DNA of 8,155 nt from Clostridiales bacterium (GCA_031289625.1 JAITPB010000077.1:1-8155), one strand, 5' to 3'. Positions 1-6,984 are shown, counted from the stretch's first letter. Notes: a model not told the origin generated them from the letters alone. Made by a program: numbers and translations.

Positions 1-202
1 AGACATTCTGTTAAAGGTATATTACGCCCTGAAAGAAAAAGGCTATAACCCTGTCAATCAGATTGTCGGCTATATTTTGTCCGGGGATCCGACATATATC
101 ACAAGCCACAAAAATGCCAGAGGCTTAATCAGCAAGATGGAGCGCGACGAAATTCTGGAGGAAATTATCTGGTTTTATTTGCGGGAGAATCTGACAGAAT
201 GA
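1..202 (+). CDS. ireB: IreB family regulatory phosphoprotein (DUF965), 3' part
   Basis: The frame is open from the left edge (first full codon at base 2) and encodes the last 66 residues of a small protein; the family is usually about 90 residues, so roughly the first quarter is missing. The visible part has the family's typical stretches: VYYALKEKGYNPVNQIVGYI, then SGDPTYITSHKNAR and a tail ending in WFYLRENLTE. In Enterococcus, IreB is a cytoplasmic substrate of the Ser/Thr kinase IreK and affects cell-envelope stress and cephalosporin resistance; the role here is inferred from the family. Its TGA stop overlaps the ATG of ruvX (ATGA), so the two are probably translationally coupled. The same adjacency is common in Bacillota and supports the identification. 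Confidence 0.9.
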   Translation, partial: DILLKVYYALKEKGYNPVNQIVGYILSGDPTYITSHKNARGLISKMERDEILEEIIWFYLRENLTE

Positions 203-939
203 GGACTCTCGCGCTGGATTACGGCGATAAAACCATTGGCGTCGCGGTCAGCGATCCGCTGGGCATCCTGGCTGTAGGTGTGGAAACCATTCGCCGGACA
301 GACGCCGTGCAGTTGAAAAAAAGCCTGTCGCGGCTGCGTGAACTGATCGCACATTATACCGTTAGCGAAATTTTGTTGGGGTATCCCAAAAATATGAACA
401 ATTCAGAAGGGCCCCGCTGCGAACAGACAAAAGTGTTTAAAGAAAGACTGGAGCGTTCTTTTCAGGGCATACCCGTGATACTGTGGGATGAACGATTGAG
501 TACCGTGGGCGCTATGCGCGGCATGGCGAACCTGTCTTATCAAAAAAAACATGATTTGATTGATACAATGGCTGCGGCTTATATTTTGCAGGGCTATTTG
601 GACAGCAAAAACCAAAGAAAAGGAGTGACACGCGTGGCCTTATATGACGAGGAAGACGAACTTGAGGATGATGCTTTTGAAGTGATCACCATGCGGGATG
701 AAGACGGCGAGGACATCAGTTTTGTCGTATTGGACGTAAAAGACTACAATGGCGCAAAGTACTTGCTGGTGCTGGAAGAAGAGTTTATGGACGACGAGGA
801 CGCGGAAGCATCTATCATAAAAGCCGTTGAAGATGAGGATGAAGATGAAGTATACGCGTTTATTGAGGACGATGATGAGTTTGAAGCAGTAGCCGGATTG
901 TTCCGGGATGGCAACGAAGACTTTGATATTGAATATTGA
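199..939 (+). CDS. ruvX: RuvX/YqgF Holliday-junction-resolvase-like protein fused in frame to a DUF1292 (YrzB-like) domain
   Basis: Residues 1-140 are a complete RuvX/YqgF domain with an RNase H-like fold. Likely metal-binding acidic residues are D7 in LALDYG, D97/E98 in the DERLST motif and D122 in the IDTMAAAYILQGYL segment; the GYPKNMN loop at about 61-67 is also typical. The family processes the 16S pre-rRNA 5' end and was once proposed as a Holliday junction resolvase. Normal length is about 140 residues, but this frame continues to 246. Residues 146-246 resemble the separate small acidic protein DUF1292 (YrzB), very rich in Asp and Glu, with a FEVITMRDEDGEDISFVVLD core. The join lies in a basic linker (SKNQRKGVTR) encoded by A-rich DNA that still holds a ribosome-binding site. 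It may therefore be a true fusion, a fusion plus a separate short product, or the result of a 1-nt insertion. The start is set by the overlap with the ireB stop. Confidence 0.88.
   Translation: MRTLALDYGDKTIGVAVSDPLGILAVGVETIRRTDAVQLKKSLSRLRELIAHYTVSEILLGYPKNMNNSEGPRCEQTKVFKERLERSFQGIPVILWDERLSTVGAMRGMANLSYQKKHDLIDTMAAAYILQGYLDSKNQRKGVTRVALYDEEDELEDDAFEVITMRDEDGEDISFVVLDVKDYNGAKYLLVLEEEFMDDEDAEASIIKAVEDEDEDEVYAFIEDDDEFEAVAGLFRDGNEDFDIEY
618..636 (+). promoter_or_regulatory. Ribosome-binding site and GTG start inside the ruvX-DUF1292 frame
   Basis: AAAAGGAG (618-625) lies 8 nt before a GTG at 634-636, a near-ideal arrangement for initiation, exactly where the RuvX-like part ends and the DUF1292-like part begins. 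A TGA at 626-628, overlapping the site, is one frame away from the ruvX frame. This is what would remain if ruvX had once ended here and a single base had been gained in the nearby A-runs (607-611 or 618-621). The positions are read directly; use of the site in the cell is inferred. Confidence 0.6.
634..939 (+). CDS. DUF1292 (YrzB-like) acidic protein, probable separate product from an internal GTG start
   Basis: Starting at the GTG, this frame gives 101 residues, a normal length for a stand-alone DUF1292 protein, beginning MALYDEEDELEDDAFEV when GTG is read as Met. It is strongly acidic, with Asp/Glu clusters around its residues 5-12, 47-55, 64-71 and 76-84, and no Cys motifs, signal peptide or membrane segment. 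The function of DUF1292 is unknown; the gene habitually sits next to ruvX and ireB in Bacillota. The entry overlaps the fused frame in the same phase, so it is an alternative product rather than an extra gene. It is listed because the internal ribosome-binding site is good enough to produce it even if the fusion protein is also made. Confidence reflects uncertainty over which product exists. Confidence 0.5.
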   Translation: MALYDEEDELEDDAFEVITMRDEDGEDISFVVLDVKDYNGAKYLLVLEEEFMDDEDAEASIIKAVEDEDEDEVYAFIEDDDEFEAVAGLFRDGNEDFDIEY

Positions 940-989
940 GCGGAAAAAGATTTGCCCCTCTGCCATCATTTATGGAATTGCTATAAAAC

Positions 990-1025
990 CATTCCAACTT
1001 TTGAACCGGTTGGAATGTTTTTTTT
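990..1025 (+). terminator. Rho-independent terminator after ruvX-DUF1292
   Basis: A 9-bp perfect stem, CATTCCAAC (990-998) pairing with GTTGGAATG (1009-1017), encloses a 10-nt loop and is followed by eight T (1018-1025). It lies 50 nt after the DUF1292 stop and only 40 nt before the RNase J start. It therefore either ends the upstream operon or, if transcription begins earlier, acts as an attenuator in the RNase J leader. No convincing promoter is visible between the hairpin and the start codon at 1066. Confidence 0.85.
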
Positions 1026-1053
1026 GAACGCGACGGTACATAACTAAAAGAAA

Positions 1054-1068
1054 AGAGGTGACAGATTG
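1054..1068 (+). promoter_or_regulatory. Ribosome-binding site that sets the TTG start of RNase J
   Basis: AGAGGTG (1054-1060) lies 5 nt upstream of TTG at 1066-1068. No in-frame ATG occurs near it, and the first downstream ATG (codon 23) falls inside the conserved LGGLQEIGKNM region, so the TTG start is required to give a complete N-terminus. Confidence 0.8.
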
Positions 1069-2727
1069 GCAGCAAAAAAGGAAAAGCTGAGGGTATTGTC
1101 CCTTGGCGGGTTGCAGGAAATTGGAAAAAATATGACGGTATTGGAATTTGGCGGCGATATTATTGTCATTGACTGCGGCGTCGCGTTCCCTGAAGACGAT
1201 ATGCTGGGGATAGATCTTGTGATACCGGATTTTACCTATCTGCAAAAGAATAAAAATAAAGTACGGGCTGTGATATTGACGCATGGCCATGAAGATCACA
1301 TCGGATCCATACCGTATTTTTTGCGGGACTTTAACGTGCCGATTGTGGGAACTAGGCTGACGCTGGGGCTGGTGGAGAACAAACTCAAAGAGCACAACCT
1401 GACGCAGGTAGAAAAAAAAGTGGTGAAGGCAGGGGAAACATGGCCGTTTGGCGTGTTTCGCGTGGAGTTTATCCATACGACGCACAGCATCGCGGATTCC
1501 GTGGCGCTGGCTGTTTACACGCCTGTGGGTGTGGTCATACATTCGGGCGACTTTAAGGTGGATTATACGCCCATACAGGGTGAGTCCATTGATCTCCAGC
1601 GCTTCGCAGAATTGGGCCGGAACGGCGTTTTATTATTTATGTGTGAAAGTACCAATGTGGAGCAAAAAGGGTATACCATGTCTGAAAAGACCGTTGGGGC
1701 TATTTTTGAGGACATTTTTCGAGAGAGTACGCGCCAGCGCCTTATGGTGGCTACGTTTTCCTCGAACATTCATCGGATACAGCAGATTGTCAATTCTGCT
1801 GTGCGGCACAAGCGCAAAGTGGCGGTGGTCGGCCGCAGCATGGCCAACGCCGTAAAGACGGCTTGCGAGCTGGGATATTTGAATATTCCGGACACGTCGC
1901 TGATCGATATTACGGACATCCGCAATTACCGCGACGATCAGCTGGTGATTATCACCACCGGGAGTCAGGGCGAACCGATGGCCGCGCTGTCCAGAATGGC
2001 TGCCTCCGAGCATAGGCAAGTGGAGATCAAACCCAGCGACAAGATCATCATCAGCGCTTCGCCGATTCCTGGCAATGAAAAAACCATCATCAAAGTGATC
2101 AATTCGTTGATGAGTAAAGGCGCGGAAGTGATTTACGAAGGGCTGATGGAGGTGCACGTCTCCGGCCACGCGAAGCAGGAGGAAATTAAGCTGATGCACG
2201 CTCTGGTCAAACCCAAGTTTTTGGCGCCGATTCATGGTGAGTACAGGCATTTGAAACGGCATAAGGATCTGGCAGTATCTTTGGGCATGAAGAAAGAGAA
2301 TATTTTTGTGATGGGCATCGGCGAAGTGCTGGAACTGACGGAAGATTCAGCCAAAATCAACGGAAGCGTACCGTCCGGACAGGTATTGGTGGACGGGCTG
2401 GGCGTGGGCGATGTGGGTAACATTGTCTTACGGGATCGGAAACATTTGTCGCAGGACGGGCTGATGATTGTCGTGGTCAGCATGAGCAAGGAATCGGGCG
2501 AGGTGATCGCCGGGCCGGATATTATATCGCGCGGTTTTGTGTATGTGCGGGAATCGGAAGATTTGATGGAAGAAGCCCGGCACGTGGTTCGGGAGGCGTT
2601 ATCCGGCACGCGGGGATCCTCTGAATGGTCTTTTATGAAGACATTGATCAAAGACACGCTGAAAGAGTTTCTCTGGCAAAAAACGCAGCGCTCTCCCATG
2701 ATTTTGCCAATCATAATGGAAGTGTAA
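1066..2727 (+). CDS. rnj: Ribonuclease J
   Basis: A 553-residue metallo-beta-lactamase/beta-CASP ribonuclease, the usual length for RNase J (about 555). The N-terminus carries the LGGLQEIGKNM signature (residues 13-23). Zinc ligands are visible as HGHEDH (73-78), H140 in TTHS, D162 in HSGDFK and H390 in PIHGEYRH. The beta-CASP part spans roughly 215-345, with FSSNIHR near 231-237 and a TTGSQGEP segment (297-304). GHAKQEE at 367-373 is also typical, and about 440-553 forms the C-terminal domain. RNase J is a cytoplasmic 5'-3' exonuclease and endonuclease acting in mRNA decay and rRNA maturation. Some Bacillota have paralogues J1 and J2; with all ligands present this one should be active, but J1 versus J2 cannot be told from the window. 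It starts with TTG and is followed 3 nt later by ylbF, probably on the same transcript. Confidence 0.95.
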   Translation: MAAKKEKLRVLSLGGLQEIGKNMTVLEFGGDIIVIDCGVAFPEDDMLGIDLVIPDFTYLQKNKNKVRAVILTHGHEDHIGSIPYFLRDFNVPIVGTRLTLGLVENKLKEHNLTQVEKKVVKAGETWPFGVFRVEFIHTTHSIADSVALAVYTPVGVVIHSGDFKVDYTPIQGESIDLQRFAELGRNGVLLFMCESTNVEQKGYTMSEKTVGAIFEDIFRESTRQRLMVATFSSNIHRIQQIVNSAVRHKRKVAVVGRSMANAVKTACELGYLNIPDTSLIDITDIRNYRDDQLVIITTGSQGEPMAALSRMAASEHRQVEIKPSDKIIISASPIPGNEKTIIKVINSLMSKGAEVIYEGLMEVHVSGHAKQEEIKLMHALVKPKFLAPIHGEYRHLKRHKDLAVSLGMKKENIFVMGIGEVLELTEDSAKINGSVPSGQVLVDGLGVGDVGNIVLRDRKHLSQDGLMIVVVSMSKESGEVIAGPDIISRGFVYVRESEDLMEEARHVVREALSGTRGSSEWSFMKTLIKDTLKEFLWQKTQRSPMILPIIMEV

Positions 2728-2730
2728 AGG

Positions 2731-3063
2731 ATGGTACAAACGAATGATGTGACCGATCGCGCGCAGGATCTCGCAAGCGCCCTTCAAAAATCCGATATTT
2801 ATCAAGAGTATTGGGATGCGTGGGAAGCGCTGAAAGCGGACGGGATTCTGCTCGCACGGCTTAAAGACTTTAAAAAAAATATCTGGCGCGCAAGTTCCGA
2901 CCATTTTGAGGAAGAAAAAAGGCTGGGCTCCATTTACGCCGAGTTGACGCTTTCTGATAAAGCGCGTATATTTTTGGAAAAAGAAGCGCGGCTCTGTGAG
3001 TTGCTGCGGCAGACAATGGAAATTGTGAATTCCGCCGCGCCGTATATATTTGATGAATCATAA
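2731..3063 (+). CDS. ylbF: YlbF family protein (Com_YlbF/YmcA superfamily)
   Basis: A 110-residue, all-helical, soluble protein. The N-terminal half has the family pattern: a helix containing RAQDLASALQKSDIYQEYWDAW (read in two parts, about residues 10-31), then a helix around LLARLKDFKKNIWRASSDHF (about 40-59). The C-terminal half is a long helix with ICELL-type spacing. In Bacillus, YlbF forms a complex with YmcA and YaaT that modulates RNase Y cleavage, with effects on competence, biofilm and sporulation. Its place 3 nt after an RNase J gene fits a role in RNA turnover, but which YlbF/YmcA paralogue it matches is not resolved. The ATG at 2731 has GGAAGTG (2718-2724) 6 nt upstream; AAAGG directly abuts the start and is too close to be used. 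It is the last gene of the + strand block. Confidence 0.85.
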   Translation: MVQTNDVTDRAQDLASALQKSDIYQEYWDAWEALKADGILLARLKDFKKNIWRASSDHFEEEKRLGSIYAELTLSDKARIFLEKEARLCELLRQTMEIVNSAAPYIFDES

Positions 3064-3074
3064 ATCTATCAAGA

Positions 3075-3105
3075 AAAGCCATGCGTAAATCACGCGTGGC
3101 TTTTT
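3075..3105 (+). terminator. Probably bidirectional Rho-independent terminator between ylbF and hsdR
   Basis: A 12-bp stem with one G-U wobble, AAAGCCATGCGT (3075-3086) pairing with ACGCGTGGCTTT (3092-3103), has a 5-nt loop and is followed on the + strand by TTTTT (3101-3105). Read on the - strand the same hairpin is followed by TTTTCTT, so it can also end the converging hsdR transcript, which stops at 3129. An outer GAATCA/TGATTC pair (3055-3060 and 3105-3110) could extend it across a bulge. Confidence 0.85.
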
Positions 3106-3128
3106 GATTCGTGTTTAATATGGCTTTG

Positions 3129-6100
3129 TCACGCCGCCGTCGCATTGCGGTTAATCTGCTCAATCACAGAGCGCAGACTCATAAACACCGCCACATTATC
3201 AAACAATTCGCTTATGCTGCCCAAATCGGAAAAAGGGCTTTCCTGTAAGACAGATAAATCTTTCATCATGCCATTCTTGACGATGTAATTTACAATCTGG
3301 TGTACGAAGTTCATCTGCCTGCTATTCATTTCCGCGTCATTCAGAAAGCGCGAAAACGCTTCGTTGGCCGCTCTCTGATCAAGGCCGACAATAGAGCGTA
3401 TTAACTCGCCCAGCGGCGTTTTACCATACTGCGCGTCGTATTGTTCTCTGCTACCCAGCTCATTCCACAGAATTGTTTCCAAAGAACGCACCTCTTCAGA
3501 TGTCAATGGCTGGTTCCCTTTCAGTTTGGCTATGGCCGGGATATTTTGGTGCTGTAAAATATAATAGTTGACCTTCTTTTTGTAGTTGATCAGATCGTCA
3601 TTATCTAACTGCGATTCGTTCCATTCGATAGATAGGATATCATCCGTGAAATTGGTGTCATAACGCTCCCGATCGCTTTCCGGAATGAATTTGATTAAAT
3701 CGCGAAGTTTGCTTCGGATATCTTCATAATCGGAGAGGCCCGCCCTATCCAGATAATCATTATGCAGTATCTGATCCATGAGGTCTTTTTGCTGGGCAAT
3801 TGCGGGGATGGTTCCGTATTTTGAAAGTTCTTCCGCTTTGCGCGTCACATCATTTTTTGCGCGCTTGCAGTTCTTTTCAGTCAGCTTGGCAAGCTGAATT
3901 TGAAAAATCAGCATATCAAATCGCGCGGCGGAAGCGTCGCCGCCGGAAGGTGGTACCAAAGGCGCGATATGATCGGCAAGGTGTAGCGTATGTTCGTAAG
4001 TAAGCGCGTCAAAATCGCTCTCGCTTTGGTATCTGTCGATGACATGGAGATGCTGCTTTACAGCAAAATTATCCCGTGGCAGATCCTTAACCTGTGCCGC
4101 CAGAACCGCAACAAGTTCTTTTCGGTAAGCTTGTAATTCGTCTGTCTGAAAATCGAGCTTCTGCAATGTATATACCATTTCCACCTTGATATTGAAGGTG
4201 CGTTCTTGCAAGGTGGTTACTGCCGCCGCTTCAAGGCCCTTGGAGTTCAGGCGGAAAAATTCAAAATTGCCGCACAGGTCAAAGATATAAAACTGTTCTT
4301 TGTTCTTGCTGTCAATCAGTCCCGGACAGATGCGGGTACCGCGCCCGATCATCTGCCAGAATTTTGCCCGGCTCATGACTTTTTTGAAGAAAACAAGATT
4401 GAGGATTTCCGGCACGTCAATACCTGTATCCAGCATATCCACCGAGATTGCAATCTGCGGCAGTTTGTTTTTGTCAGAGAAATCGTCGATCAGGCTTTGG
4501 GCGTAGTTGGTGTAGTTATCAATTACCCTTGCGTAGTGGGGTGGATAGTCGGGATACTCCTGTTTCCATACATCAAGGATTTTTTCGGCGTGTTTGTGAT
4601 TCTTGGCAAAGATAATAGTCTTTCCGATCTTTTCGCCGAAACTTACCCGTTGGCCATGAGTCATCAGGATAGACAGGGCTTTTTTAATCGTGTCGCTGTT
4701 GAATATCCACTCGTTAAGGGCGCTGGAATCTATGGCGGCGGGCAGGCTGCCGTCTTTATCCGCAAAGGTGTTTTCGTATTCCTCCTGCTCATCGGGGGAT
4801 AAATCCGCGTAGGTAATGCCCTCGGTCATGAACTTCAATTTGGTTTCAATCGATAGAAAATCCACCAGATAGGCGTCCTGTACAGCTTGAGACAGCTCAT
4901 AGCCATAAGTGGGGACGCCGCTTTCCAAATCGAAAATACCGTATGTGTTTTTGTCGATCTGATCTTTGGGCGTAGCGGTTAAGCCCACCAGCAGCGCGTC
5001 AAAATATGTGAAGATATCCCTGTATTTTCGGTAAATGCTGCGGTGCGCTTCATCCACGATAATCAAATCGAAATGCCCGGGTGTAAACAAGCGCCCCCCT
5101 TTATCGTCACTGATGGCGTTGATACAGTTCATCATAGTCTGGTAGGTGGAAAAGACGGCGCGGGCATTGGCCTCATCTTTGCCCTCGGTGGGGTTGCAAA
5201 GCGAGAGGTCGGGCATCAGATTGTGGAAGGCCCGCTTGGCTTGTGTTACAAGTGCGCTGCGGTCTGCAAGGAATAGCAGGTTTTTGACCCAGCTGCGGCG
5301 GATCAGCACGTCGGCCAGCGAAATCACCGTGCGGGTTTTGCCGCTGCCGGTCGCCATCACCAACAGCGCTTTGCGGCGGTTGCGCTCGCCAAAGGCGTCA
5401 CACACGGCTTGTATCGCTTCTTTTTGATAATAACGGTTGGAAATATCATCACTGATCCGCACGGCATTAAGAGGCGCGCGGTCTTTCATGATATTGAACT
5501 CTTTTTCTAAATCCCGTTTGGAATAAATGCCCGACACTTGCCGCTCTGGGTAATATTTATCGCTCCATATACGGGTTTCATAGCCGTTGGTCATAAAGAT
5601 GATAGGCCGCCGGCCGTACTTCTTCTCCAGGAAATCCGCGTACAGCACTGCTTGCTGGCGGCCTTTTTCCACATTGGCGCTGGTGCGTTTGGCCTCGATA
5701 ACCGCCAAAGGCTGGCCATTATCGCCCAGAAGCACATAGTCGGCGGCGCCCTTGCCTGATTTGTTGGGCATATCGCCGATGGGGTATTCATCTATCCAAT
5801 TCGGCCCGCGCTGCCAACCGGAGTCCTGAAGCAGCACGTCAACGTACGCTTTGCGGGTTTCGGCCTCGGTCATATCCATCGGCTTGATGGTATAGCCCTG
5901 CTTAAGCTGCTGAACCCGTTTGGCGGTAAGCTTCTTTTGTTTGGGTAAATTTTCGTCCAACAGCGTTTGGAAATCCAATTCTTCAGCGGCGGGCGGCGTG
6001 ACAGGCGCAGCCATCGGCTCGGGCTTTGCTTCAGGCAGGGTTTTATCAAAGGGAGTTTCTACATATTCGGCGCCGTAGCAGTAGGCGACAAAATCCAGAA

Positions 6101-6452
6101 AGCTATGAAGGTTTTGCAAGGCCAGCGACGCCTGATCATGGGTTACACCGTTGGGATTATGGGCGGCGTTATTTCCTACCCTGCGCAAATAGTCCAGTTT
6201 TGCGATCATACCGGACGGAATAAGGTCTTTAAAGTCCTCGGCGCTGATGAGGGTGACCAGCTTATCGTCGCAGGGTTTTGTGAGGGACGAGTCCACGCTG
6301 TAGACCCACTTAACCGCAAATTCAAGCGCAGTACGGCAGGCTGTGGCGCAGAGCGCGGGCGAAATAGATATTACGCGTTCCGCAGAGACAGCGGCGTCGG
6401 CAAAAGGCTCAAATTGCGGGTCTTTTGTTAGAAAATCAAAGTTCGTTCGCAT
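3129..6452 (-). CDS. hsdR: Type I restriction enzyme R subunit (HsdR), endonuclease and translocase
   Basis: A 1107-residue motor and nuclease subunit of a type I restriction-modification complex (with HsdM and HsdS), which translocates and cuts unmodified DNA. Numbered from the start chosen here: a DUF4145-like helical domain (about 26-126), a Pro/Ala/Glu linker (about 140-158), a HsdR_N nuclease with D238, E253-x-K255 and QxxxY (Q267-Y271), then an SF2 helicase with Walker A ATGSGKT (367-373), DEAH (467-470), TAT (492-494), DTGIDVPE (675-682) and QMIGRGTR (700-707), and an EcoEI-like C-terminal region. All key residues are present, so it looks intact. An ATG 12 nt upstream (6464) is possible. 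The ATG at 6452 is preferred because GAGGT lies 7 nt before it and because a second copy of this junction (6954-6984) keeps this ATG but has ACG at the other. hicB ends 21 nt upstream. Confidence 0.95.
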   Translation of the reverse strand: MRTNFDFLTKDPQFEPFADAAVSAERVISISPALCATACRTALEFAVKWVYSVDSSLTKPCDDKLVTLISAEDFKDLIPSGMIAKLDYLRRVGNNAAHNPNGVTHDQASLALQNLHSFLDFVAYCYGAEYVETPFDKTLPEAKPEPMAAPVTPPAAEELDFQTLLDENLPKQKKLTAKRVQQLKQGYTIKPMDMTEAETRKAYVDVLLQDSGWQRGPNWIDEYPIGDMPNKSGKGAADYVLLGDNGQPLAVIEAKRTSANVEKGRQQAVLYADFLEKKYGRRPIIFMTNGYETRIWSDKYYPERQVSGIYSKRDLEKEFNIMKDRAPLNAVRISDDISNRYYQKEAIQAVCDAFGERNRRKALLVMATGSGKTRTVISLADVLIRRSWVKNLLFLADRSALVTQAKRAFHNLMPDLSLCNPTEGKDEANARAVFSTYQTMMNCINAISDDKGGRLFTPGHFDLIIVDEAHRSIYRKYRDIFTYFDALLVGLTATPKDQIDKNTYGIFDLESGVPTYGYELSQAVQDAYLVDFLSIETKLKFMTEGITYADLSPDEQEEYENTFADKDGSLPAAIDSSALNEWIFNSDTIKKALSILMTHGQRVSFGEKIGKTIIFAKNHKHAEKILDVWKQEYPDYPPHYARVIDNYTNYAQSLIDDFSDKNKLPQIAISVDMLDTGIDVPEILNLVFFKKVMSRAKFWQMIGRGTRICPGLIDSKNKEQFYIFDLCGNFEFFRLNSKGLEAAAVTTLQERTFNIKVEMVYTLQKLDFQTDELQAYRKELVAVLAAQVKDLPRDNFAVKQHLHVIDRYQSESDFDALTYEHTLHLADHIAPLVPPSGGDASAARFDMLIFQIQLAKLTEKNCKRAKNDVTRKAEELSKYGTIPAIAQQKDLMDQILHNDYLDRAGLSDYEDIRSKLRDLIKFIPESDRERYDTNFTDDILSIEWNESQLDNDDLINYKKKVNYYILQHQNIPAIAKLKGNQPLTSEEVRSLETILWNELGSREQYDAQYGKTPLGELIRSIVGLDQRAANEAFSRFLNDAEMNSRQMNFVHQIVNYIVKNGMMKDLSVLQESPFSDLGSISELFDNVAVFMSLRSVIEQINRNATAA

Positions 6453-6476
6453 AGTGGACCTCATAATCGGGCTTTA
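6448..6476 (-). repeat. hsdS-hsdR junction repeat, copy at the hsdR start (downstream boundary of hicAB)
   Basis: On the - strand this 29-nt segment runs from the hicB TAA stop to the fifth base of hsdR. It matches 6954-6984 at 26 positions, with three substitutions and a 2-nt gap. The shared core is CCGATTA-y-GAGGT followed by CCACTATGCG. It includes the hsdR ribosome-binding site and start codon. The two copies are direct repeats enclosing the hicAB genes. Confidence 0.75.
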
Positions 6477-6704
6477 AATTTCAATAGCCATTTCACTAAA
6501 AATATAAAATTTTTCAGTAGCAATCTCATTTATAAGTTGTTGATCAGTCTCTTCGGAAAGTGTTAATTCCACAAGTTCCCTTAAATTCGAAAGCGATTCT
6601 TCATATGTGTCGCCTTGTGTGTAACAGCCTTGAATTTCGGGACAAATAGCAAAATAACTACCGTTACTTTGTTTTTGGCACACTACCGATATTTTCGCTT
6701 GCAT
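6474..6704 (-). CDS. hicB: HicB family antitoxin, short form without a DNA-binding tail
   Basis: A 76-residue protein with the HicB partial RNase H-like fold: a first strand (ISVVCQK), a GSYFAICPEIQGCYTQGDTY segment (about residues 15-34) and a helix EESLSNLRELVELTL. This is the classical 'P-x-x-x-G-C-x-T-x-G-D-T' signature of HicB antitoxins, which bind and mask HicA. The chain ends at IEI soon after this domain. The C-terminal ribbon-helix-helix or helix-turn-helix found in many HicB proteins is absent, so self-repression by this protein is doubtful. Its ATG is 1 nt after the hicA stop, and its ribosome-binding site AGGGAGG lies inside the hicA 3' end with 7-nt spacing, implying coupled translation. 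It stops 21 nt before hsdR. Confidence 0.88.
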   Translation of the reverse strand: MQAKISVVCQKQSNGSYFAICPEIQGCYTQGDTYEESLSNLRELVELTLSEETDQQLINEIATEKFYIFSEMAIEI

Positions 6705-6705
6705 A

Positions 6706-6939
6706 TCAATTCCTCCCTAACCATGATAAAAGCTGGCTTTTCGTCAATCCACTTTCGCGTAAAATTTGTCGGATTAAGATTTCGCCAAGTTCTTTGCTTC
6801 CGTGAACTGGAATGGGTAAAGATACTTTTTCATTGCTGTAAATATGATGTGATGTACCTTTTGCGCGTATAAAGCTGAATCCGTTATATTCTAAAAAATC
6901 TATTAATTTTTTTGGTGGCAAACATAACCCCATAGTCAT
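6706..6939 (-). CDS. hicA: HicA family toxin (mRNA interferase)
   Basis: A 77-residue dsRBD-like HicA protein. It has an N-terminal helix PKKLIDFLEYNGFSFIR (about 9-25), the catalytic-type GTSHHIY motif (28-34, with H31/H32 as candidate active-site histidine), the strand VSLPIPVHG (39-47), and a C-terminal helix LIRQILRESGLT. HicA toxins cleave mRNA and tmRNA and are neutralised by HicB, encoded directly downstream here. The start chosen is ATG at 6939 because GGAG lies 5 nt before it; an in-frame GTG at 6954 would add five residues but is part of the copied hsdS-hsdR junction (6954-6984) and has no good ribosome-binding site. Toxin before antitoxin is the usual hicAB order. No stand-alone promoter is evident, so the pair may rely on transcription from the restriction operon. 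Confidence 0.9.
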   Translation of the reverse strand: MTMGLCLPPKKLIDFLEYNGFSFIRAKGTSHHIYSNEKVSLPIPVHGSKELGEILIRQILRESGLTKSQLLSWLGRN

Positions 6940-6953
6940 TTTTACTCCATTCA

Positions 6954-6984
6954 CGCATAGTGGTTACCTCGTAATCGGACGTTA
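6954..6984 (-). repeat. hsdS-hsdR junction repeat, orphan copy upstream of hicA
   Basis: This 31-nt segment begins with the TAA stop of the hsdS 3' relic and ends with ATGCG, the first bases of an hsdR-like start, but no hsdR follows. It matches 6448-6476 with a 2-nt insertion (AA before CCACT). It retains GAGGT spaced from the orphan ATG at 6958 much as before real hsdR. Together with the relic at 6982-7026 it forms an intact-looking ancestral hsdS-to-hsdR junction. Confidence 0.75.

Noticed and set aside
952..987. TTGCCC and TATAAA as a promoter for RNase J
   Set aside because: The elements are 24 nt apart, well outside the usual 16-18, and the -35 match is poor.
970..2714. Long - strand frames opposite RNase J (up to 209 codons)
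   Set aside because: They are antisense shadows of a conserved gene, with no recognisable domains.
3800..6431. Several open frames of 65-198 codons on the + strand inside hsdR
   Set aside because: They lie antisense to a fully motif-complete hsdR, match no family I recognise and lack convincing ribosome-binding sites; they are shadow frames.
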